Origin: an uncultured Opitutaceae bacterium
Lineage (GTDB): Bacteria; Verrucomicrobiota; Verrucomicrobiia; Opitutales; Opitutaceae
Assembly (NCBI GenBank): GCA_937902925.1
Contig: CALFNN010000104.1
Coordinates: 124,001 to 188,000 of the forward strand
Reading direction: 5' to 3'
Length of the DNA: 64,000 bases
The position numbers and the translations under genes were made by a program. Of the stretch, positions 34,562 to 43,677 are shown in pieces (position 1 is the first letter of the stretch; the number at the start of each line of letters is the position of its first letter). The notes below the pieces were generated by a model, which ran no database searches, was not told the origin of the DNA, and was given only the letters and a program-made list of their open reading frames with translations.

Positions 34562-36235
34562 TTATTTCCGGACGACGAAGCCGGAAAAATCCGCCGCCCG
34601 CGCAGCCGCCGCGCCATCGCGAACGGCGAACACGCCAAAGGTCGCGGCGGTCCACACGTTGCCCGAGCGATTGGGCAGCCGCGGATCGCGCGGCGACGGC
34701 GGCGCGCCCGCCTCCTTGTAGCGACCGACCCAGCCGATGTCCGGGTCCCCGCGCCGGTTGTCGCGGAGGTGATGACCGCTCGCGCCAAAATAAATGCTCC
34801 CGCCAATCTGCCGCCACGTTTTGCCGTCGGGGCCGTAGAAGAACGTCGCACTCTCTTCCCCGTCGACGACGATTTTCAAGTGCACGGTGGCGCCGTCCGG
34901 ATTCGGCACGGACCACAGGTCGGCGCGCTGGCCGAGATTGTATTTGCCGACCGCGATCGTCTTTTTCCCTTCCCGCACCGTCGAGGCCAGCCAGAAGTTC
35001 ATCAGCGGATCATGATACATGTGCAGCCCGGCGGCCTCGTTTCCCTCGCGCGCGTCGAACGTGAGCTGCGTCTCGAAACTGAATTTTTTATCGATGACGC
35101 GTTGCTGAAAAATCCCGGGCAGGGCGTCGAGTGACCCGAGGTCGCCCGGTTGCGTGCGCAGGCGCAGGTGCCCGGGATTCTCGGTCAGCGACCATGCCTT
35201 GCCGCTGAAATCGGGCGCGCAGGTGAAGAACCATTGCAGCCCGAGCGTCGAAGTGGCGAACGCGTCCGATTGCGCGAGTTGATAGTCGCACGCGGGCAGG
35301 TCGGGCGCGGTCGCGGTCGGCATCGGCACCTTGCCGCCCACGGGGCGCCACCAGCCATCCGCCGTCCACTCGATCGGCTCCAGGAGCATCTGGCGGCCGA
35401 GACTGTAGAACGCGGTCTCGTGCGCATGAAACGTGACAAACCATTCGCCCTTGGGCGTGTCGATCAGCGTGCCGTGCGCCGGACTCTCGAAGCGCGCGCC
35501 ACTGTCGGTCGCGAACAGGTTCGGGTTGTGCGGATCCTCCTCCCACGGTCCTGCGAGTGTCCGCGCGCGCAGCGTCGTGATCGTGCTCGGCTCGTGCGGC
35601 AGCGTGCCGCCGTCGGAGAACAAGAGATAATACCAACCACCATGCTTGAAGATGTCCGGCCCCTCGAAATACCGGTGCCCGGCGCGGCTGACCTGCACAA
35701 CCGGCCCCTTCACGCTCAAGCCGTCGGGCGCGAGCTCGTTGATCACAAATTTGTTCGTGATGAGATACAGCCGGCCATCGTCGTCGGCGAAAAAACCGGG
35801 ATCGATCCCGAGCACGCCGAGGCTCGCCACCGCGTAGGGGCCCTCGGGCCGGTCGGCGTGATAGGCGAAGATTTCGCCGTCGCGCGTCGGCGCGTAAATG
35901 AGGAATTGTTTCGTGTTCGGGTTGTAGCCCATCTCCACGCCCCAGATGCCGAAGCGCGTGTCGCCCGGCAGGAGTTTCGGATGCGTCGTGAAACCGTGCC
36001 CGATGTAGCGCCAGTGCAGCAGGTCCTTGCTCTCCGCGACCGGCAGGCCGGGCTGCCAGCCGAACGACGACCGCACGGTGTAGAACGTGTCGCCGACGCG
36101 AATCATGCCAGGGTCGCTCCAGTCGCCCCGCATGATGGGGTTCTCGAACTCCGCCGCCGGTAGTGCCGCGGGCAGCGCGAGCACGAGGCACGAGCCGAGG
36201 AGGAAACAGAGGACGCGGGCGCGGGGTGGAACCAT
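34562..36235 (-). CDS. GH43 family glycoside hydrolase with C-terminal beta-sandwich
   Basis: This 557-residue exported enzyme acts on arabinose or xylose linkages. The five-bladed propeller active-site residues are visible: Asp41 in RGDWSDPGMI, Asp145 in LGIDPGFFADDDGRLYL and Glu191 in RYFEGPDIFKHGG. A beta-sandwich region (roughly 350-530) with HMYHDPLMNFWLA follows, as in beta-xylosidase/arabinofuranosidase subfamilies. A signal peptide (VLCFLLGSCLVLALPAALPAA) starts at the ATG at 36235; 29 upstream in-frame codons are not used. The sequence is one of two GH43 genes within 4 kb. Confidence 0.93.
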   Translation of the reverse strand: MVPPRARVLCFLLGSCLVLALPAALPAAEFENPIMRGDWSDPGMIRVGDTFYTVRSSFGWQPGLPVAESKDLLHWRYIGHGFTTHPKLLPGDTRFGIWGVEMGYNPNTKQFLIYAPTRDGEIFAYHADRPEGPYAVASLGVLGIDPGFFADDDGRLYLITNKFVINELAPDGLSVKGPVVQVSRAGHRYFEGPDIFKHGGWYYLLFSDGGTLPHEPSTITTLRARTLAGPWEEDPHNPNLFATDSGARFESPAHGTLIDTPKGEWFVTFHAHETAFYSLGRQMLLEPIEWTADGWWRPVGGKVPMPTATAPDLPACDYQLAQSDAFATSTLGLQWFFTCAPDFSGKAWSLTENPGHLRLRTQPGDLGSLDALPGIFQQRVIDKKFSFETQLTFDAREGNEAAGLHMYHDPLMNFWLASTVREGKKTIAVGKYNLGQRADLWSVPNPDGATVHLKIVVDGEESATFFYGPDGKTWRQIGGSIYFGASGHHLRDNRRGDPDIGWVGRYKEAGAPPSPRDPRLPNRSGNVWTAATFGVFAVRDGAAAARAADFSGFVVRK

Positions 36236-36318
36236 GAAAAACTTATCGCCGGCCTCAACGAACGCGGCAAGGCGCGATCGCACAAAGCGAGGAGCGCGAC
36301 AACAGCCGCCGCGTGCCG

Positions 36319-37050
36319 TCACTGCTGGGGGTCGAAGGCGAAACTCGTGCTCGCCCGCGCGAGCACCGGCACGCCCTGGCGCCGGGGCGGCTCGAAGAAC
36401 CAGACCTTGAGCGCCGCAATGGCGAGACCCGCCAGTTGCGGGTCGGCGGGCTCGCGCGCCACCGGAAACCGCACGCGGCCCGTTTCGTCGATGTAGAAAT
36501 CGAGCGTCACGCGTCCGCCCACGCCACGACTGCGGAGTTCAGGCGGATACAGCGGCGGCACCTGCGTCAAGGCCTTCGGCTGCTCGTCGAGCTCGCGCGC
36601 GGGACAGGGTTCATAATCAAAGTGCGTGTCGTGACGGTCGAGTTGCTCGGTTTGCTTCACCACGGCCAGCACGCCGTTCGTCTGGAATATCACGGTGAGC
36701 GGCACCGCCGCCGCCACGGGCCGGCCGGCGATGCGGGCCGGTGTGAAGCGCCACGTGTTGACCGCCTTGAGCGTGGCGGCGGCAAATTCCTTCCGCGTGA
36801 ACGCGGTCACGAGGCAGTCCGTCAGCTCGCCCTTCGCGCTCACCTCGAGCATCAGCCTCACGTTGCCAGTGCCGACGCCCTGCCGCTGCAACGCGAGGGG
36901 GAATTGCGGTTTCTCCTTCTGGATGATCGTTACATCCGCTTCTTCGGCCTCGGCCGGCGCCGCCGCCGCAACCAACAGCGGCACCGTCGCGCCCAGGGCC
37001 AGCGCGAGCGTCAGCCATTTCCCTTTCGAGCGTCCGATCCTTTCCCTCAT
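36319..37050 (-). CDS. Protein with two tandem TonB C-terminal domains
   Basis: This 243-residue exported protein has signal KGKWLTLALALGATVPLLVAAAAP. The first TonB_C-like domain (about residues 45-130) contains FPLALQRQGVGTGNVRL, GELTDCLVTAFT and AVNTWRFTPARIAG. The second (about 165-243) contains YPPELRSRGVGGRVTLDFYID and ALKVWFFEPPRRQG. Energy-transducing TonB has an N-terminal membrane anchor and a Pro-rich linker; both are absent here. The protein is therefore unlikely to couple ExbB/ExbD energy and may be a periplasmic binding or scaffold protein. It lies between two GH43 genes on the same strand. Confidence 0.85.
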   Translation of the reverse strand: MRERIGRSKGKWLTLALALGATVPLLVAAAAPAEAEEADVTIIQKEKPQFPLALQRQGVGTGNVRLMLEVSAKGELTDCLVTAFTRKEFAAATLKAVNTWRFTPARIAGRPVAAAVPLTVIFQTNGVLAVVKQTEQLDRHDTHFDYEPCPARELDEQPKALTQVPPLYPPELRSRGVGGRVTLDFYIDETGRVRFPVAREPADPQLAGLAIAALKVWFFEPPRRQGVPVLARASTSFAFDPQQ

Positions 37051-37105
37051 TTGGATCGGCCATTCTCCCCCGAACTGCGACCGACGCAAGCCGGCGGCGC
37101 GGCGC

Positions 37106-38074
37106 TCACGGCGCCGCCGGCGCAACGCCCTCGGACGTCATCACGACGCGTTTGATCGTGCCGTCGGGATTGTAGTAAAGGTAGTCGATGCACACCGAGC
37201 GACGGAAACTGCCGCCCTGCGGCGTGCCGCCGTTGTGGTAGATGAAATAGGATCGGCCCTTGAAATCGATGATCGCCTGGTGATTCGTGTTACAGTTGCC
37301 CGCAAGTTCGTTGATGATGCCGCGATAGGTCCACGGTCCGGTGATTTTCGGCGCAGTCGCATACGCGGTCCTTTCCGGGAAACCGTAGGCATACGAGAGA
37401 TAGTAAAGGTCGCCGTGCTTGTGGATCCACGGCGCCTCCGTGAAGTGCGGCAGGTCGACGTTCACGATCGGCCCGTCGGTTTCGACCATGTTCGGTTTGA
37501 GTTTGATGTAACGGCACTTCGTATTGCCCCAGAAAAGATAGGCCTGGCCGTCGTCGTCGATGAACACCGTCGGATCGATGTCGTCCCACGAGATTTGTTT
37601 GCCCGCCGCGTCGAGCGCATCGGTCGTCAGGTCGCTCGTGATGAGCGCGGAACCGCGCGCATCCTTGAACGGACCGGTTGGCTGGTCCGCCACCGCGACG
37701 CCGATCGCAAAGCCATGGATCGTCGCGTGGCTGGTCGGGACATACCAGAAGAACTTGCCGTCGCGCGCGATCACCTGGCCCGCCCACGCATCGCCCTTCG
37801 ACCAGGAAAAATCCTTCACCCCGAGCGGCGAACCGCGCGGCGTCCAGTTCACCATGTCGGTCGAGGAAAAACACAGCCAGTCCTTCATCACGTAGCGGTT
37901 GGTCTTGTCGGGCGCCTCGTCGTGGCCGGTGTAGAGATAGACGGTGCCATCGTGGACCATCGCCGCGGGATCGGCCGTGAGCACGTCGGTGATGATGGGA
38001 TTCGAGGCCCGCAGCGCCGGAGCCGCGAGGATCAGACAGGTTGCGATGGGGCGGATCGGAATTCGGAGAGACAT
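37106..38074 (-). CDS. GH43 family glycoside hydrolase (arabinan/xylan type), exported
   Basis: This 322-residue single-domain GH43 enzyme has signal IRPIATCLILAAPALRASN. The active-site triad is visible as Asp35 in VLTADPAAMV, Asp167 in DDIDPTVFIDDDGQAYLFWG and Glu213 in HFTEAPWIHKH. The absence of a C-terminal beta-sandwich separates it from the other GH43 protein, so the two probably cut different substrates or linkages. The ATG at 38074 begins the signal peptide. It is the first of the minus-strand series 38074-34562 and its gap to the TonB-domain gene is 55 bases. Confidence 0.92.
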   Translation of the reverse strand: MSLRIPIRPIATCLILAAPALRASNPIITDVLTADPAAMVHDGTVYLYTGHDEAPDKTNRYVMKDWLCFSSTDMVNWTPRGSPLGVKDFSWSKGDAWAGQVIARDGKFFWYVPTSHATIHGFAIGVAVADQPTGPFKDARGSALITSDLTTDALDAAGKQISWDDIDPTVFIDDDGQAYLFWGNTKCRYIKLKPNMVETDGPIVNVDLPHFTEAPWIHKHGDLYYLSYAYGFPERTAYATAPKITGPWTYRGIINELAGNCNTNHQAIIDFKGRSYFIYHNGGTPQGGSFRRSVCIDYLYYNPDGTIKRVVMTSEGVAPAAP

Positions 38075-38214
38075 GGGGAAACGTGACGAGAACGTGCTCC
38101 GCAACCGTGGCGCGCCCACCGGGAATTGGCGATGCGAAAGCCTGAGCCGACCAATGCGGCGGCGGCTCGGTTCTTTTGATTGCCGCATCGCCCGGCGCCC
38201 GCAAACTCCCGCCC

Positions 38215-38712
38215 GTGACCGAGTCGCCCACCCCCGCCACTCCTCCCACGTCCACCGCCCGCGCGATCCTCCTGACCGGACTCGTCGCCGGCCTGTGCGA
38301 CGGCACCGCCGCAGTCGTGAACTACGCGGCTCACGGCGGCACCGAACCCGTCAAGATCGCCTACTATATTGCCAGCGCGCTCTTCGGCCGGGACACCGCG
38401 TATGCCGGTGGCTGGCCGATGGCGGTGTGCGGGATTCTGATGCACTTCGCCATCGCGATGTCGTGGACCGCGCTGTTCTACGTCGTCTATCCGCGAGTCC
38501 GGAAATACGCGGGCAACGTCGTCGTCACCGCCGTGGTCTATGGCGCGTTTGTCTGGGTGATGATGAATCTGGTCCTCGTGCCGCTCACGCGCACGCCGAA
38601 GGGTCCGTTCAATCCGGGCCGGGCCGCGATCGAGATGGGAATCCTGATGCTGTGCATCGGACTGCCGGTCTCGCTCATGGCGCGGCGCCACCACTCGCCC
38701 GCCAAGACCTAA
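38215..38712 (+). CDS. Small four-helix membrane protein, unknown function
   Basis: This 165-residue inner-membrane protein has a Thr/Pro-rich N-terminus and four hydrophobic helices: AILLTGLVAGLCDGTAAVV, the segment around GGWPMAVCGILMHFAIAMSW, VVTAVVYGAFVWVMMNLVLV and GILMLCIGLPVSLMA. The pattern of a GLCDG motif after the first helix and a VP-LT segment after the third is met in uncharacterised bacterial membrane proteins. The GTG at 38215 is taken as start; a TTG at 38176 in frame is possible. It is convergent with the next gene (14-base gap). Confidence 0.7.
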   Translation: MTESPTPATPPTSTARAILLTGLVAGLCDGTAAVVNYAAHGGTEPVKIAYYIASALFGRDTAYAGGWPMAVCGILMHFAIAMSWTALFYVVYPRVRKYAGNVVVTAVVYGAFVWVMMNLVLVPLTRTPKGPFNPGRAAIEMGILMLCIGLPVSLMARRHHSPAKT

Positions 38713-38726
38713 CCTGCGGCCCGCTT

Positions 38727-40550
38727 TCAGAGCGCCGAGGTCTGCGCAAACATCCGGTCCAGTTCGTCCTGATCCTCGCGCGTGCGGGCGAAAAACTTTT
38801 TTCGCAGCGGCCGCACCAGTCCAGCGATCTCGCGATCGTCGCTGGCCGCGGCATACTGCAGTGCAAACTCGCCAACCAGCGAAGGGATCTTCGGTGCCGC
38901 CGCGAGCTGCCGCAGCGCGACGACCAGGTCGCGCCGCTCGCCCGCAAGCGCCAGTAGCGCGATCCACTGCGCCGCCGGCGCGCTGTTCCGCTGGAGCGAA
39001 AGGTTCTCGCCCGCGTAGAGCTGGAGGCCCGCGTCCTTCGCCGCGCGCCCAGCCGCCGTGCCCAGGTTCACGAAAAAGGCATAGTGCAGGTCCGCATAGG
39101 CGAGGTGCCATGCCGGATCCTTCAACAGCGCCGCGATGACGTCGCGCCCGAGGTCCACCGGCAGCAACGCGGCGTCGAAGCCGAATTTCGCCTGCAACGG
39201 ATAGAACGCCGCGGGATCGCTCACCGCCGCAAAATAATCACGCACCGCCTCCGGCTCAATCAACCGGGAGTCCCCGTAAATCCGCATTTCCGGAACATGA
39301 AACTCGAGGTAACCGCCATCGCGCGAGCTGTTGAAAAGCGTGCCGTGAAATCCGCTGCCCTGCAGATACCGGACGAACCGAACCGGATAGGCGGCGGCCG
39401 ATTCGCCCACGCCGAAGCCCGACAGGCTGGAGAGCGATTCGTAGAAGCCTCCCTGCACCACCCAAAGCGACAGCGCCACGCAGCCGGCTGCCACGGTCGC
39501 ATAAAAAATCCGTGCCGAGCGCCGCACCGCCGGCAGCAGCGACAATATCGGGCCCATCACCGGCGCGCTGAAAAAGACCAGCAGCGGAAGATTGCGCAGC
39601 GCGGTCGCACCGAGATACAGCCCCGCTCCCGCGAGCAGCACGGCAAACAGATTCCGGCGCAAGCCACGCACGGCCGCCGTCACCATGCCCGCCGCGACCA
39701 GCACCCAGTCGAGCCAGAATAACTTCACCGTCCACAGCCGGAGGTGAACGCCAACCGGCGGATAGAGCTCCTGGATGCTCGTCCGCAATTCGCGCAGGGT
39801 CCTCGTGAAATCGTAGACGGCCGTCCATGGCCGCACGCCGAGCGGGGTCACGAGCGTCGCCGCAAGCGTCAGGCCAAACAGCAGCCAGAGGGCGCGCGAT
39901 CCGTCCCGGACGGAGGATCGCGACCCGGCGTCGGTTTCGAAAAACGACGCGACGAGCCGCGCCCCGACCAGCAGCGGACCGAGCACGAAGTAGCCGTGGA
40001 CATTGACCCACAGGATTTCGCTCGCGACAAACGCCGCGAGTCGCACCCGTCCCAACGGCTGGCGAAAATCCCACGAGCCCAGCCAGCCGATCTGCAGCGC
40101 GAGCAAGGCATACGACACGACTTCCGGCCGCGGCTCGAAACGCGGCTGGCACACGAGGATCGACAGCGCGCCCAGCAGCAGTCCCCACGGACCGGCCCGA
40201 AGCGCCCCCGTCGTTTTCAACCAGCACCAGAACGCAGCTCCCCAGCAGACCGCGAGGATTGCGCTCACGCCGTGGATTCCTGCGAGGGCAAACCCGCCGC
40301 GCACGATCAGTTGAAACAGCCAGTAGAGATTGACGAAGAGCGGCGGCGGCGCGAGCAGCCGATCCGGCGGTTGCGCGGTGTGCGTCTCGAGAATCCGGCC
40401 GCCGAGATACAAGTGATACCAGATGTCGGGCCCATACCACTCGTTGCACAGCAGCAGGAGAAGCAACGCCGCTGCCGCCGCCCAGCCGACCCGCCGGAAG
40501 ATTTCCTCGCCGGCGGGAAGCGAGTCGGGAGTTGAGGGGGCGGCGGGCAT
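38727..40550 (-). CDS. Polytopic membrane protein, GT-C-like architecture
   Basis: This 607-residue inner-membrane protein has 10 to 12 hydrophobic helices in the first two-thirds. An early loop motif, YGPDIWYHLYLGGRI, is a pattern seen in a group of uncharacterised membrane proteins related to GT-C glycosyltransferases. The C-terminal part is soluble and contains GTLFNSSRDGGYLEFHVPE and GDSRLIEPEAVRDYF. The enzymatic role, if any, is not determined. The ATG at 40550 is used; upstream codons encode a basic, non-conserved stretch. Divergent from the esterase gene across a 161-base gap that contains inverted repeats. Confidence 0.75.
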   Translation of the reverse strand: MPAAPSTPDSLPAGEEIFRRVGWAAAAALLLLLLCNEWYGPDIWYHLYLGGRILETHTAQPPDRLLAPPPLFVNLYWLFQLIVRGGFALAGIHGVSAILAVCWGAAFWCWLKTTGALRAGPWGLLLGALSILVCQPRFEPRPEVVSYALLALQIGWLGSWDFRQPLGRVRLAAFVASEILWVNVHGYFVLGPLLVGARLVASFFETDAGSRSSVRDGSRALWLLFGLTLAATLVTPLGVRPWTAVYDFTRTLRELRTSIQELYPPVGVHLRLWTVKLFWLDWVLVAAGMVTAAVRGLRRNLFAVLLAGAGLYLGATALRNLPLLVFFSAPVMGPILSLLPAVRRSARIFYATVAAGCVALSLWVVQGGFYESLSSLSGFGVGESAAAYPVRFVRYLQGSGFHGTLFNSSRDGGYLEFHVPEMRIYGDSRLIEPEAVRDYFAAVSDPAAFYPLQAKFGFDAALLPVDLGRDVIAALLKDPAWHLAYADLHYAFFVNLGTAAGRAAKDAGLQLYAGENLSLQRNSAPAAQWIALLALAGERRDLVVALRQLAAAPKIPSLVGEFALQYAAASDDREIAGLVRPLRKKFFARTREDQDELDRMFAQTSAL

Positions 40551-40617
40551 GAAGGCTCGGAGCGGACGCGGCAACAAATGACCGGGCGCGCTCCGCGATG
40601 GCAACGCCGCGTTTGAC

Positions 40618-40651
40618 GTCGCGGGGGAATCCCGCGACTTCGCCGGGCGAA
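40618..40651. promoter_or_regulatory. Two adjacent inverted repeats in a divergent promoter region
   Basis: The first repeat is GTCGCGGG (40618-40625) with CCCGCGAC (40631-40638), loop of five bases. Directly after it is TTCGCC-G-GGCGAA (40639-40651). Both lie between the divergent membrane-protein and esterase genes. They could be operators or a hairpin in the 5' leader; no match to a known site is claimed. Confidence 0.35.
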
Positions 40652-40711
40652 CATATTGATTTGCGCAGCGGTGCATTCCCGGTGACATCCAGCGTCGACC
40701 CCTCCCACCCC

Positions 40712-41566
40712 ATGACCCCACGCCGATTCCTCCTCCTGTTCGCGGCCACCGCCGTTACCCACGCCGCCGTCCAAACCGACATCGAATACGGCGTCGCCGC
40801 CGGCGAGAGCCTGCGGCTCGACGCCGCGGTGCCCGATGGCCCCGGGCCGTTTCCCGCGGTGATCCTCGTCCACGGCGGCGGCTGGAACGCCGGCGACAAG
40901 AGCGGCGGCCCGAAGAAAGGCTACATGGCGCCAATGCAGGAACCGCTCTCGCAGGGCGGCTTCGCGTGGTTCTCGATCAACTATCGGCTCGCGCCGAAAT
41001 TTCACTATCCCGCGCCGGTCGAGGACGTCGAAACCGCCATCCGCTGGGTGAAGGCGCATGCGGCTGAATATCATGTCGACCCGCGCCGCATCGCGCTCGC
41101 CGGCGAATCCGCCGGCGGCCACCTCGTGGCGCTCGTCGCGGTGCGCGCCAACGATTCGACGCGCGTCGCCGCCGTCGTGTCGTTCTACGGGATGTTCGAC
41201 ATGGTCGCCGAGACCAAGCACCGCGGAACGTTGAGCCCGAGTTTCGCCGGACTCCTTGGCCGCAACACGCTCGACGATCAGACGCTGACGATGCTGCACG
41301 ACATCTCGTCGATCAACTACGTGAAACCCGGGCTGCCGCCGTTCCTGCTGCTGCACGGCACGGCGGACGCGAGCGTCTCCTACCAGCAGTCGGTCGACAT
41401 GCTGGCCAGGCTCCGCGCCGCCGGCGTGCCGAGCGAGCTCATCACGATCAAGGGCGGCCCGCACGGCATGCTGCCCTGGCCGCCGCTCGCGCCGGATTTC
41501 AAGGACCGCGTCGTGGCGTGGTTGAAGGCGAACCTCCCGCCCGCCGCCCCGCCCATGCGCGAGTGA
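40712..41566 (+). CDS. Exported alpha/beta-hydrolase esterase (BD-FAE-like)
   Basis: This 284-residue secreted esterase is of the hormone-sensitive lipase/acetylxylan-esterase type. A signal peptide (RRFLLLFAATAVTHAAVQ) follows the ATG at 40712. The oxyanion-hole motif HGGGW appears in VILVHGGGWNAG. The nucleophile elbow is GESAGG, the Asp is in LLHGTADASVSY and the His in GGPHGML. Such enzymes remove acetyl or feruloyl groups from plant polysaccharides, a role consistent with the neighbouring glycosidases, though the substrate is not read from sequence. The frame is open upstream to 40598 but without a signal. Confidence 0.9.
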   Translation: MTPRRFLLLFAATAVTHAAVQTDIEYGVAAGESLRLDAAVPDGPGPFPAVILVHGGGWNAGDKSGGPKKGYMAPMQEPLSQGGFAWFSINYRLAPKFHYPAPVEDVETAIRWVKAHAAEYHVDPRRIALAGESAGGHLVALVAVRANDSTRVAAVVSFYGMFDMVAETKHRGTLSPSFAGLLGRNTLDDQTLTMLHDISSINYVKPGLPPFLLLHGTADASVSYQQSVDMLARLRAAGVPSELITIKGGPHGMLPWPPLAPDFKDRVVAWLKANLPPAAPPMRE

Positions 41567-41582
41567 GTTTTCCCGCGGGCAG

Positions 41583-42653
41583 TTATGCCCAGCCCGGCAG
41601 CAATCGCGTCACGATGCGATCGAGGCGCAACGCGAAGACCGCGTAGACGACGACCAGCGCAATCAGGCAGGCGTCGCCGAGATGGTTGTAGGTGTAAATG
41701 ATCTGGTGCTGGGTCCAGCCGAACTCGTCGTGGAGCCCGTTCATGTCGCCGCCGGCGTCCTCCTCGCCGTTGATCATCGAACCGTAGGGGATGCCCTCTT
41801 CACCCCGCTTCACCCGTTTCCAAAACGTGTAGGTTTCGAAAAAACTGGCCGCGCCGACGAACAGGAAAAAATAGCGGCACGCGCCCCATCGGAATTTTTC
41901 CGGAAACTGAAAATAGAACAGCCCGATCATCGCGGCCGACAGATAGAACTCCCCGCCCACGCCGGCGAAATCGATCGCCATGCTCGTGGTGTCCGGTCGC
42001 AACCGCCATGTCATTTCCGCCTGCAGCAGCGCGAGCAGCACGGCGAGGACCGTGGGCCAGATTTTCCGTTCGCGAAAGCCCGCGACCAGCATCAACCCGA
42101 AGAGAAAAAGCAGGCCGAAGTAGACGAAATTGGATTGCTCGGGGCTGATCGGCGTCCAGCCGAGGGGCAGCGGCAGCGCGCGCCGGCCCGACATCCAGCC
42201 GACCGTCGCGTGGCCGAATTCGTGGATCCACACGTGAAACCCGGTGAAGAAAAAACCTAGAACGCTTTTTTGCAGGAGAATCGCGAGGAACGCGACCGCG
42301 GGTGGCGCGAGGGCGTTGATGATCCGGCTGTCGAACGAGCGCGGATCCCAGCGACTCAGCTCCGGCTCGCCAAAATTCCGCTCCGCCTCCGCTTCGAGTC
42401 GCGCGAGCTCCACGGCGGCCTCCGCGTCCCCCGGCTGCGCCCCGGCGGCGGATGTCGAGGTTTGCTCGGCTGTGTCGAGGTAAGCCATGATCGCCTCGTG
42501 CGCCAGACGAAGCCGTTCGCGTTCTTCGTCGGGGGCTCCGCGACGGATGAGCGCATACGACTGCTGGACGAACGCCTTCTTCACGACCTCGCGTGGAGAA
42601 TCGGGCGCGATACCAAGTAACGTCCATTGCTCCTGGAGCGGGGTCTCATCCAT
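41583..42653 (-). CDS. Membrane protein with J-domain-like N-terminus and HExxH motif
   Basis: This 356-residue protein has a short soluble N-terminus that resembles a J-domain (LLGIAPDSPREVVKKAFVQ, residues about 12-30, and RLRLAHEAIMAYLD, 47-60) but lacks the HPD motif. A charged linker leads to several membrane helices. Between helices is FHVWIHEFGHATVGWMSG with HEFGH at 144-148, the zinc motif of membrane metallopeptidases such as M50. No classic second metal ligand (LDG or NPDG) was found, so protease activity is uncertain. It is convergent with the esterase gene (16-base gap). The ATG at 42653 is used because an upstream ATG would extend only non-conserved sequence. Confidence 0.78.
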   Translation of the reverse strand: MDETPLQEQWTLLGIAPDSPREVVKKAFVQQSYALIRRGAPDEERERLRLAHEAIMAYLDTAEQTSTSAAGAQPGDAEAAVELARLEAEAERNFGEPELSRWDPRSFDSRIINALAPPAVAFLAILLQKSVLGFFFTGFHVWIHEFGHATVGWMSGRRALPLPLGWTPISPEQSNFVYFGLLFLFGLMLVAGFRERKIWPTVLAVLLALLQAEMTWRLRPDTTSMAIDFAGVGGEFYLSAAMIGLFYFQFPEKFRWGACRYFFLFVGAASFFETYTFWKRVKRGEEGIPYGSMINGEEDAGGDMNGLHDEFGWTQHQIIYTYNHLGDACLIALVVVYAVFALRLDRIVTRLLPGWA

Positions 42654-42753
42654 GGAGCGGGAGCATGCCCGGCGCGGGTTTCCCGACAAGGCCGGAGCCG
42701 CCGCAAGGCGACGATGCGATTGACGTTTCCGCCGGCGGGAGAATCGTTGCCGA

Positions 42754-43605
42754 ATGCACGCCGACCGGCCGAGCGCGACCGCCTTCTATGTCGCGTTGCA
42801 CCGGGCCGCTCATCAACTGCGCGACACGCCGCTGGTCCTCGACGATCCTCTCGCGTTGCGCATCGTCGGGAAGAAAGCCGCCGACGCCGTGCGCAGCGGC
42901 GCGTGGAAGGAAAACGACCGGCTGACCCGGCGGTTTCGCATCTTTCTCGCGACGCGAAGCCGTTACGTCGCCGACGAACTTGCGACCGCCATCGCGGGCG
43001 GTGTCCGCCAATATGTCGTGCTCGGCGCGGGGCTCGACACCTCGGCCTACCGGCAGCCGCACGCGGCAGCCGGCCTCCGGATTTTCGAAGTCGATCATCC
43101 CGCCACGCAGGCGTGGAAACGCACCCGCCTCGCCGAAGCCGGCATCGCGATTCCGCCGGAGCTGACGTTTGCGCCGGTGGATTTCGAACGGCAATCCGTG
43201 ATGGACGGCCTGCGCGCGGCAGGATTCTCGACGAAGCAACCGGCTTTTTTTTCGTGGCTCGGCGTCGTGCCCTACCTCACGTGGGAGACGATTCAGCGAA
43301 CGCTCGCCAGCGTCGTCGCACTGCCGACGGGGACGACGGTCGTCTTCGACTATGTCGCGGACCCGGCGTCGCTGAACCTGTTCTGGCGCCTGATTGCCCG
43401 ATGGATGGCGCGCCGCTTGGCGCGCGCCGGCGAACCCTGGCGCTCCCATTTCATCCCCGCGCAACTGGCCGCCGATTTGCGGGCGATGGGATTTCGCGCG
43501 GCGACCGAGGTAAGCCCGGCCGCCTTGAATCAACGCTACTGCCGCGACCGCACCGATGGCCTGACGGTCGGCCCCATCGGTCACCTCATGCAGGCGACGG
43601 TGTAG
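42754..43605 (+). CDS. Class I SAM-dependent methyltransferase (TIGR00027/leucine carboxyl methyltransferase-like)
   Basis: This 283-residue cytoplasmic methyltransferase is of the PPM1/TIGR00027 group. It has the N-terminal DPLALRIVG and RSRYVADEL segments, the SAM-binding loop VVLGAGLDTSAYR, the acidic EVDHP motif, and SWLGVVPYLTW, which is conserved in the family. The methyl acceptor is unknown; members act on small molecules or protein carboxyl groups. Start and length are normal. It is divergent from the J-like/HExxH gene. Confidence 0.9.
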   Translation: MHADRPSATAFYVALHRAAHQLRDTPLVLDDPLALRIVGKKAADAVRSGAWKENDRLTRRFRIFLATRSRYVADELATAIAGGVRQYVVLGAGLDTSAYRQPHAAAGLRIFEVDHPATQAWKRTRLAEAGIAIPPELTFAPVDFERQSVMDGLRAAGFSTKQPAFFSWLGVVPYLTWETIQRTLASVVALPTGTTVVFDYVADPASLNLFWRLIARWMARRLARAGEPWRSHFIPAQLAADLRAMGFRAATEVSPAALNQRYCRDRTDGLTVGPIGHLMQATV

Positions 43606-43677
43606 CCGCCGCGAATCGGATTCGCAGCGCGTCGGGGTTGGTCTTGAGTCCACCCAAGTGCCCGCGATACTCCGCGA

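Noticed and set aside
36319-37050. Calling this gene tonB as an energy transducer
   Set aside because: It lacks the membrane anchor and proline-rich linker, so only the domain content is reported.
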